Source: Gammaproteobacteria bacterium
Lineage (GTDB): Bacteria; Pseudomonadota; Gammaproteobacteria; DSM-19610
Length of the DNA: 5,620 nucleotides
NCBI GenBank assembly: GCA_030618475.1
Contig: JAUXDG010000196.1
Location: forward strand, 1-5,620
Reading direction: 5' to 3'
Under the pieces are notes generated by a model. That model was not told the origin of the DNA and ran no database searches. It worked only from the letters and a program-made list of their open reading frames with translations. Positions 1 through 5,620 of this stretch are shown in pieces (within the stretch, counting starts at the first letter, position 1; each line of letters starts with the position of its first letter). Position numbers and translations under genes: made by a program.

Positions 1-832
1 CTCCGACTTTCAGCGGCTCCCCGGCGAGAAACAACCAGCGTAGTGAACGAAGCGATATACCTTCGGGGTTGTTTGCCAGCCAGGATTGGGTAACTGCAGG
101 CACACTGTGTATAACGGTAATACCCTCGAGCTCAACCCACTGCAAGGTTTTTACCAGATCGCTGTCATCAGGCAGGCAAAGCGTTCCTCCGGAGATCAGA
201 GGCAGAAAGATATCCCGCAGTACAACATCAAATGAAAGGCTTGTCAGTTGCGCTACACGATCATCCGGTCCAACACAGAACTGGTCACGTTGCCAGCAAA
301 GAAAGTGACTCAAACTCTTGTGACATCCCAGTACCGCCTTTGGAATTCCCGTCGACCCCGAAGTAAAGAAAATATAGGCTGGATCATCAGCGCCTGGCTC
401 CGAAAGCTTGGCTGCACTGATTTCGCAACCAGATACATCACCTTCCAGATGCCCTGTTTCAGCGCCCACATGCAAGACCCTTAACCCGGAGTGTGGTGCG
501 GCATCTCCGCCAACATTCAGGATCATGCGGGCTTGTGCCTCTCTGAACATCATTTCCTGCCGACCAGGTGGCAGGTTTTTATCCACTGGGAGAATCACAC
601 CACCAGCCCTTAGCGCGGCCAGCATGCATACGATCAGGCCATAACTGCGATGTCCGGATACTGCAATGACGTCTCCTGATTCGGCACCCCGGGCACGCAG
701 CGCAACCGCCAGCCGGAGGGATGCCTTATCCAGTTCGTCATAAGTCCAGTCTTTACCGTTCTGGCTGACTGCGGCATTGTCTGGCAGGCGCCCGGCTGTG
801 GCGGAGAATAAATCGGATACTGTTTGCTGTGG
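1..832 (-). other. Partial adenylation domain of the second module, unusual pocket
   Basis: Begins near residue 530 of the second protein. Core motifs present are WTYDELD (A1 region), AALRAGGVILPVDKNLPPGR (A2 region) and FFTSGSTGIPKA (A3). The A2 region departs from the common KAGGAYVPLDPxYP form, and A3 ends in Ala where most A domains have Gly; the A3 lysine (Lys694) is kept. Pocket residues that can be read are D731, V732, R735, H771, F797 and A799 (DVRHFA, then outside the window). Asp at the first position is expected for an alpha-amino acid substrate; I cannot name which. The catalytic C-terminal lysine is outside the window. Confidence 0.75.
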
Positions 833-2419
833 TGGTTCATCCAGAATAACCGCCGGGTCCGGTAACAGGTCGCATGACTCCGGTGTGACCAGCGAATACG
901 ACAGGATGGGTTGTTCGGGCAGGGCAACAATCTGTTCAAGGAGGTGCTGGAATTGTTGCAACAGACAGAGCATGCGCTCCGAATCAAGAATATCTGTCTG
1001 GTAAACAAGCCTCAATCGAAGCTGGCCTTCCATGAGGGTTATGTACAGCGTGAAGGTAAATTTGGAAAACACATAGCCGTGTTTTTCGCGCAGGATTTTC
1101 AGGCCAGGTAAAGCGGATATGCTTTCAGTGCCATTCATATCCTCTGTAAAATTAATCAGCACATCAAACAGCGGATTCCGGCTCAGGTCGCGTGCGGGTT
1201 GCAGTTCTTCCACCAGCCTGTCAAACGGCAGATCCTGGTGCGCATAGGCCCCCAGCGCCATTTCCCGTACCCGTCCCAGCAACGCCATAAATGTCGGATC
1301 GCCCGACAGGTCGGTGCGCAACACCAGGGTGTTGACAAAAAAGCCGATCAGGTCCTCAACCTCGACCTTGTTGCGTCCCGCTATCGGGCTGCCCACCACA
1401 ATGTCGTCCTGCCCGCTGTAACGCTGCAGCAGCACCTGGAATGCAGCCAGCAGTGTCATGAACAAGGTCCCGCCGGCGCGCTGACTCAGTTCCTCCAGCC
1501 CTTTCGTCAGTGTCGCAGGCAGGTCAAAGTCCAGCTGCGCCCCCCGGTAACTCTGCATCGCCGGCCGTGGCCGGTCGGTTGGCAGGTCCAGTACCGGCAG
1601 GTCCTTCAGCTGTTGCCGCCAGTACGATAGCTGCTTCTCCAATACGTCGCCCTGCAACCAGTCACGCTGCCATATCGCATAGTCTGCGTACTGGATCGGC
1701 AGGGCGGGCAGCGGCGATGGCTGGCCCTGAGAACAGGCGGTGTACAGCGCCGACAGCTCGCGCATCAGAATACTCATTGACCAGCCATCGGAGATAATAT
1801 GGTGCAGGGTCAGTACCAGTACATGCGTGCGTTCCCCGAGTCTCAGCAGCCGGGTACGCAACAGCGGACCCTGTGCCAGGTCGAACGGGGCGCCTGTCTC
1901 GGACTGCACCCGCTTTTGCAGTTCCGCCTCCCGTTCCTGGTCCGGCACGCCGGTGAGGTCATCCACCGGCAACGGGACCTTCAACTGCTGTGCGATCACC
2001 TGCACCGGGTCACCATCCTCTACCCTGAAATGCGTGCGCAATGCCTCGTGACGCTCCACCAGTGCGTTCAGCGACGCCTCCAGTGCGTCTACATCCAGCA
2101 CCCCTTCCAGGCGCATCGCTGACGGCATGTTGTAAACCGAACTGCCGCCTTCAAACTGATCAAGAAACCACAATCGACTCTGGACAAAACTCAGAGGTGC
2201 GATCCCTGAACGGGATACGGGACGCAGGGCTGGCTGCCTCGACTTCCTGATCTCCTGAGCCTTGAGCAGGCGTTTAAGGATCTCGGACTTGTGTTCGATC
2301 AGCTCGGCTTGCACTTCCGAGATCGCGCCTTCAGGGGCATCAAAATGCAGACGGTCGTTTTCGACCCACAATCGTATACCAAGCCGCTCCAGTCGGGAAA
2401 TCAGGTCACTGGTGCTCAT
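1..2419 (-). CDS. Non-ribosomal peptide synthetase, docking-C-A (3' end outside window)
   Basis: Next protein of the same assembly line; 806 codons are visible without a stop. Residues 1 to about 52 form a TubC-like docking domain. Residues 75 to about 510 form a condensation domain with PLSFVQSRLWFLDQ (C1), catalytic HHIISDGWS (206-214), QYADYAIWQR, VVGSPIAGR, IGFFVNTLVLRTD and DLSRNPLFDV. The motif set and the absence of an upstream epimerase fit an LCL-type domain. An adenylation domain begins near residue 530 (WTYDELD at 558-564) and includes FFTSGSTGIPKA (684-695) and SFDVVLRDIF, but the window ends at about the GxxP stretch after LFLAG, before the GYGPTE-like motif. The rest of the A domain and the PCP must lie beyond position 1. 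Start ATG at 2419 is supported by GGAGAG upstream, by the ATGA overlap and by a docking domain that begins at residue 1. The A domain differs in lineage from that of the preceding gene. Confidence 0.96.
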   Translation of the reverse strand, partial: MSTSDLISRLERLGIRLWVENDRLHFDAPEGAISEVQAELIEHKSEILKRLLKAQEIRKSRQPALRPVSRSGIAPLSFVQSRLWFLDQFEGGSSVYNMPSAMRLEGVLDVDALEASLNALVERHEALRTHFRVEDGDPVQVIAQQLKVPLPVDDLTGVPDQEREAELQKRVQSETGAPFDLAQGPLLRTRLLRLGERTHVLVLTLHHIISDGWSMSILMRELSALYTACSQGQPSPLPALPIQYADYAIWQRDWLQGDVLEKQLSYWRQQLKDLPVLDLPTDRPRPAMQSYRGAQLDFDLPATLTKGLEELSQRAGGTLFMTLLAAFQVLLQRYSGQDDIVVGSPIAGRNKVEVEDLIGFFVNTLVLRTDLSGDPTFMALLGRVREMALGAYAHQDLPFDRLVEELQPARDLSRNPLFDVLINFTEDMNGTESISALPGLKILREKHGYVFSKFTFTLYITLMEGQLRLRLVYQTDILDSERMLCLLQQFQHLLEQIVALPEQPILSYSLVTPESCDLLPDPAVILDEPPQQTVSDLFSATAGRLPDNAAVSQNGKDWTYDELDKASLRLAVALRARGAESGDVIAVSGHRSYGLIVCMLAALRAGGVILPVDKNLPPGRQEMMFREAQARMILNVGGDAAPHSGLRVLHVGAETGHLEGDVSGCEISAAKLSEPGADDPAYIFFTSGSTGIPKAVLGCHKSLSHFLCWQRDQFCVGPDDRVAQLTSLSFDVVLRDIFLPLISGGTLCLPDDSDLVKTLQWVELEGITVIHSVPAVTQSWLANNPEGISLRSLRWLFLAGEPLKVG
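2264..2419 (-). other. TubC-like N-terminal docking domain
   Basis: The first 52 or so residues read MSTSDLISRLERLGIRLWVE, then NDRLHFDAPEGAISEVQAEL and a second helix up to IEHKSEILKRLL. This matches the TubC N-terminal docking family: helix, LGI, a beta-hairpin with W..N.RLHFDAP.G, then a helix ending in EI...L. Known members of this family form dimers and bind a short linear motif at the C-terminus of the upstream NRPS or PKS protein. Here it should recruit the preceding C-A-PCP protein and so fix the order of the two subunits. The family call rests on pattern recognition and not on a profile search. Confidence 0.88.
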
Positions 2420-5400
2420 ATCTCTCCACTCTCGCGTTTGCCACCACCAGGATCCGGCATCGACGGCACATCTGAGTGGGCCCACATGGCAGCGTCGAGA
2501 TAGGCCGCCAGTTCCGCCACCGAAGGCAAGTCAAATATAACCTCCAGTGGCACCTCAAGGTCAAAGTGCCCTTCGAGGCGGTTGAGAACCTGGATGGCAA
2601 GCAGCGAATGGCCGCCGAGGCTGAAGAAGTTATCATGAATTCCCACCTTCTCCAGTTTCAGCAGCCGCTGCCAGATTTCTGCTACGCGCTGTTCTGTAGA
2701 GCTGCAGGGAGCAGTGAAAGTTATTTCCGGCAGTAGCCCTGGCTCGTCTGGATGGGGCAGGGCATTGCGGTCAATCTTGCCATTAGGGGTAAGCGGGAAT
2801 GCTTCCAGAAACGTGAACATGTCTGGCAGCATGTAATGTGGAACGCGTGATTTTAGAAAATTACGCAGTTGCACGTTGTCAGGCTGGTATCCGCTCTGAT
2901 TCACAACATAGGCCGTTAGCCGCTTTCCTCCGGCCCCGTCCTCGCGTACCGTCACAACCGCTTTCCTTACCATATCATGGTGTCCCAGAATGTTCTCTAT
3001 TTCGCCCGGTTCCACCCGGAAACCCCGAATCTTGATCTGGTGGTCTGTGCGACCCAGAAATTCTATATTGCCGTCTGGAAGGTAACGCACCCGGTCACCT
3101 GTTTTGTATAAACGCGATTGCGTGTTCCCACTGAAATGACTTTCGATAAATTTTTCTGCGGTCAACTCCGCCTGGTTCAAATACCCTCGTGCCAGCCCGT
3201 CGCCGCCGATATACAGTTCTCCCGGCACGCCGACTGGAACCGGGTTCATGTTTTGATCCAGAATATATACTGTTGTATTTTCAATCGGGCGGCCTACAGG
3301 CGCCGACGCAAGACGCTCATCCAGTACCCGTGGTATGGGGTAACAACAGGCAAACGTGGTGCTTTCCGTTGGTCCATAGGCGTTAAAGAGTTCAGTCTCT
3401 GGCAGTTGTTGCAGAGCGCGGTGCACGTGGGAAACCGACAGGGCTTCTCCGCCGGCAAGCAATTGTTGCACGCCTGAAAGTATCTGTGGCGCTTCATCAA
3501 CGATCATGTTGAACAGCGAAGCTGTCAGCCACAAGGTAGTAATCCCCTGTTGCTGTATAACAGCCCCTAAACGATCTATCGCAGGCACGTCTTCCGGGAA
3601 GATGATGCATTTGGCGCCATGGAGTAATGCACCCCATAACTCGAATGTGGATGCATCAAACGATACCGGCGCCAATAGCAGGTGGACCCGGTCGGCACCC
3701 AGGCGCACATAACGGGCGCCACAGACCAGCCGCACTACAGCGCGATGGGGAACCGCCACACCTTTTGGTATGCCCGTCGAACCCGATGTGTACATTACAT
3801 ATGCAAGGTCATCCGCGACAGCTTTGTGTTGGAGGTTCTCCTGGTTTTCCTGTGCGATTAACGGCCAGTCGCTGTCCATGCACACCGTCCGGCCTGCATA
3901 GCCTGTAAACCGGGCGCGTAATGGGTGCTGTGTTAATAATACCTGAGCGCCCGTATCCTCCAGCATGAACGCCAGCCGCTCGTGAGGGTAGGCCGGGTCC
4001 AGGGGGACATATGCGCCTCCGGCCTTGAGAATGGCCAGGATGCCGGTCACCATTTCGATTGATCGATGCATAGCGATACCCACCAGGCCATCCGGACCAA
4101 TCCCGAGCTTGCGAAGATGATGAGCAAGCTGATTTGCCAGCGAATTCAGCTCCCCATAACTTATCCGGCGGTTTTCCACTGCCAGTGCCGTTGCGTCTGG
4201 TGTCAGCGCAGCTTGTGCTTCAAACAAATGGTGGATGCACTGATTCCGGGGATAGTCAGTCGAGGTCGCATTCCACTCTTGCATAAGTTGGCGCCGCTCG
4301 GAATCAGACAAAAGTGGTAACTCCGAGACTGGCTGATTTGGTTCAGCCAGTGCACCTGCAAGCAGGATTCGGTAGTGTTCCGCAAGACGTGTCACTGTCG
4401 TCTGTTCAAACAGGTCGGTGCAGTATTCCCAGAACCCTGACAGATTACTATTCTTAATGTTGATGGTTAGAGACAGGTCGAACTTGCTGGTAGCGTTTGA
4501 CAGCTTGATCGGAGTGACTCTGGCATCATGAAAATGAAGCCCTGCGTCAGGTGTATTCTGGAGTATAAATGCTACCTGAAACAACGGTGTGCGGGAAAGA
4601 TCCCGGTCCTGGTGCAGTTCGGCAACGAGTTCCTCGAAGGGCATGTCCTGATACATGTAGGCATCCAGAGCAACTTTTTTCACCCGCTGTACGAGTTCCA
4701 TAAATCCCGGGTTACCGGACAGGTCCGTTCGCAGCACATTTGTGTTTGTAATAAAACCAATCAAGGACTCCAGTTCCGGCAGTGTGCGATTGGCAATGGG
4801 CGAGCCAATCGAAATATCCATCGCCCCCGTGTAGCGGTGCAGCAACGCATTGAGCGCGGCTATCAGCAACATAAAAAGGGTGATGTCATGTTTTCGGCAA
4901 AATTCGTGAACGGTTTCCGAAAGTTCGGGACCAAGATCAAATTGCAACTTGTTTCCGCGGTCGCTTTGTACTGCCGGTCGGGGAAAGTCTGTCGGAAAGT
5001 CCAGGGGGTCCAGAGAGCCGGATAGCTGTTCGCGCCAGTAGCCGAGCAGAGCCGCTCGTCGTTTACCTGAATACGATGCGCGCTGATACCGTGCAAAATC
5101 TCCATACTGAAAAGGCAAATCGGGAAGCTCCGGTGTCTGACCACGTCTGAAAGTCTCATAGAAGCGTGTCAGATCATCGCGGAACACACGGCATGACCAG
5201 CCGTCCGCTACGATATGGTGGAGCACTATCGACAGGATATGGTGGTTTTCCTCAAGTCTGACAAGCATTGCCCTTAGAAACGGGCCCGTTGACAAATCGA
5301 AAGGGACCCCTGCCTCCCTGGTTATCTTCTCAATGGCAAGTTTTTCCCTGTCTTGCCGGGGACTGGATCCCAGATCCACGAAAGCGGTGGACACGACTGC

Positions 5401-5620
5401 AGATGCATTCATTTCCTGCAACAATCCGCCGTTAGATCCCCTGATGCGCATCTTCAGGACCTGATGGCGATCAAGAATTGCCTGCAGCGCAGAGTCCAGA
5501 GCGGACAGATCAAGCGGTCCATCTATGCGCCAGGCCCGATATACATTGTATTGTGCACTGTTGGGCTGGAGTCGATCGAGAAACCACAGGCGCTGTTGGT
5601 TATATGACAAAGGCGCTGGC
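2416..5620 (-). CDS. Non-ribosomal peptide synthetase, C-A-PCP module (5' end outside window)
   Basis: Cytoplasmic modular enzyme that activates one amino acid as its adenylate, loads it on a phosphopantetheine arm and condenses it with an upstream peptidyl thioester. Counting the TTG codon at 5610 as residue 1: the C domain (1 to about 430) has SYNQQRLWFL, the catalytic HHIVADGWS (131-139), YGDFARYQR and SRTPLFQVAF. The A domain (about 460-945) has YTSGSTGIPKG, FDASTFELW, NAYGPTES, GELYIGGDG, YKTGD and the catalytic Lys945 in NGKIDR. The PCP (about 966-1040) has LGGHSL with the carrier Ser1002. All core residues look intact, so the module should be active. The frame stays open to 5620 (Pro-Ala-Pro before the Leu/TTG codon), so the true start lies upstream. 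No epimerisation or thioesterase domain follows the PCP, so it is not a release module. It ends in TGA at 2418-2416, overlapping the next gene. Family is certain; the product is unknown. Confidence 0.97.
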   Translation of the reverse strand, partial: PAPLSYNQQRLWFLDRLQPNSAQYNVYRAWRIDGPLDLSALDSALQAILDRHQVLKMRIRGSNGGLLQEMNASAVVSTAFVDLGSSPRQDREKLAIEKITREAGVPFDLSTGPFLRAMLVRLEENHHILSIVLHHIVADGWSCRVFRDDLTRFYETFRRGQTPELPDLPFQYGDFARYQRASYSGKRRAALLGYWREQLSGSLDPLDFPTDFPRPAVQSDRGNKLQFDLGPELSETVHEFCRKHDITLFMLLIAALNALLHRYTGAMDISIGSPIANRTLPELESLIGFITNTNVLRTDLSGNPGFMELVQRVKKVALDAYMYQDMPFEELVAELHQDRDLSRTPLFQVAFILQNTPDAGLHFHDARVTPIKLSNATSKFDLSLTINIKNSNLSGFWEYCTDLFEQTTVTRLAEHYRILLAGALAEPNQPVSELPLLSDSERRQLMQEWNATSTDYPRNQCIHHLFEAQAALTPDATALAVENRRISYGELNSLANQLAHHLRKLGIGPDGLVGIAMHRSIEMVTGILAILKAGGAYVPLDPAYPHERLAFMLEDTGAQVLLTQHPLRARFTGYAGRTVCMDSDWPLIAQENQENLQHKAVADDLAYVMYTSGSTGIPKGVAVPHRAVVRLVCGARYVRLGADRVHLLLAPVSFDASTFELWGALLHGAKCIIFPEDVPAIDRLGAVIQQQGITTLWLTASLFNMIVDEAPQILSGVQQLLAGGEALSVSHVHRALQQLPETELFNAYGPTESTTFACCYPIPRVLDERLASAPVGRPIENTTVYILDQNMNPVPVGVPGELYIGGDGLARGYLNQAELTAEKFIESHFSGNTQSRLYKTGDRVRYLPDGNIEFLGRTDHQIKIRGFRVEPGEIENILGHHDMVRKAVVTVREDGAGGKRLTAYVVNQSGYQPDNVQLRNFLKSRVPHYMLPDMFTFLEAFPLTPNGKIDRNALPHPDEPGLLPEITFTAPCSSTEQRVAEIWQRLLKLEKVGIHDNFFSLGGHSLLAIQVLNRLEGHFDLEVPLEVIFDLPSVAELAAYLDAAMWAHSDVPSMPDPGGGKRESGEI
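2419..2490 (-). other. C-terminal tail of the first NRPS protein, candidate docking partner
   Basis: About 24 residues follow the last PCP helix (from AMWAHSD to GGGKRESGEI). They are too short for a domain, rich in Pro, Gly and charged residues, and probably flexible. Position and length fit the short linear motif that TubC-type docking domains bind. The sequence is not one I recognise, so the docking role is inferred from the partner domain on the next protein. Confidence 0.5.
2422..2427 (-). promoter_or_regulatory. Ribosome binding site for the downstream NRPS gene
   Basis: On the minus strand GGAGAG sits just upstream of ATG at 2419, with 4 bases between GGAG and the start codon. It lies inside the last codons of the preceding gene. 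Together with the ATGA stop/start overlap it points to translational coupling, which would keep the two subunits near equal amounts. Confidence 0.75.
2491..2715 (-). other. Peptidyl carrier protein domain
   Basis: The segment ends with DNFFSLGGHSLLAIQVLNRL, the classic carrier-protein motif. Ser1002 (codon TCG at 2607-2605) is the expected attachment site for 4'-phosphopantetheine, added by a phosphopantetheinyl transferase encoded elsewhere. It is followed by EVIFDLPSVAELAAYLD, the usual helix III-IV region. Length of about 75 residues is normal. Confidence 0.93.
2776..4233 (-). other. Adenylation domain of the first module, valine-like pocket
   Basis: Hand alignment to the GrsA phenylalanine-activating domain gives the ten pocket residues D652, A653, F656, W694, L718, G720, A744, T752, F753 and K945, that is DAFWLGATFK. 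From memory, codes of the form DAFWxGGTFK are assigned to valine; here only the seventh position differs (Ala for Gly). Valine or another small branched aliphatic residue is therefore the likely substrate. The alignment was made by eye, so single positions could be off. Confidence 0.7.

Noticed and set aside
634..1008. Minus-strand open frame of 124 codons.
   Set aside because: It is out of frame inside the second NRPS gene, where the main frame encodes a clear C-to-A linker and A-domain start.
1199..1630. Plus-strand open frame of 143 codons.
   Set aside because: It lies antisense to the GC-rich C domain of the second gene. Its translation is rich in Gln, Arg, His and Pro with no recognisable domain, as expected from a frame opposite a high-GC3 gene.
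2416..2419. The two genes being one gene split by a frameshift.
   Set aside because: The break falls at a module boundary, after a full PCP and before a complete docking domain, with its own ribosome binding site and ATG. That is a natural subunit boundary.
4528..5025. Plus-strand open frame of 165 codons.
   Set aside because: It is antisense to conserved C-domain motifs of the first gene and shows no family resemblance or convincing ribosome binding site.
2416..5610. TTG at 5610 as the true start of the first NRPS gene.
   Set aside because: The frame continues open to the window edge and the residues before it (Pro-Ala-Pro) fit the lead-in to the C1 motif of a condensation domain. The start lies upstream of the window.
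1..5620. RNA genes, CRISPR arrays, insertion sequences, terminators, promoters.
   Set aside because: Nearly every base is used by the two NRPS reading frames, and I saw no repeat array, inverted terminal repeats or hairpin followed by a T-run on the coding strand. The only similarity between parts of the window is the expected homology between the two C domains and the two A domains.

Overview
The window lies wholly inside a non-ribosomal peptide synthetase (NRPS) assembly line read on the minus strand. It shows two consecutive NRPS genes that overlap by four bases. There is no intergenic space, no RNA gene, no mobile element and no visible promoter or terminator. Both genes run off the window: the first lacks its 5' end (beyond 5620) and the second lacks its 3' end (before 1). 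The organism is a bacterium of moderate GC content with Shine-Dalgarno-led genes. The sequence alone does not fix the taxon; a proteobacterium is my low-confidence guess.

Layout in the direction of transcription: 5620-2416 holds one complete elongation module, condensation (C) - adenylation (A) - peptidyl carrier protein (PCP), followed by a tail of about 24 residues. 2419-1 holds the next protein, which starts with a TubC-like N-terminal docking domain and continues with a C domain and about the first 55% of an A domain. The stop of the first gene and the start of the second share an ATGA, with a GGAGAG ribosome binding site just upstream.

How they work together: the first module loads a hydrophobic, probably valine-like, amino acid on its PCP and joins it to the upstream chain. 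The PCP-bound intermediate is then passed in trans to the second protein, whose docking domain should recognise the C-terminus of the first. The second module adds a residue I cannot name, because its A-domain pocket is unusual and truncated by the window edge. Neither protein shows an epimerisation domain here, so the C domains should act on L-configured donors.

The most notable signals are a GC-rich block inside the C domain of the second gene (about 1160-2149), which suggests past recombination, and the divergent A domain of the second gene, which belongs to a different lineage from the A domain of the first. This is a recognisable NRPS system; I see no new kind of system here.
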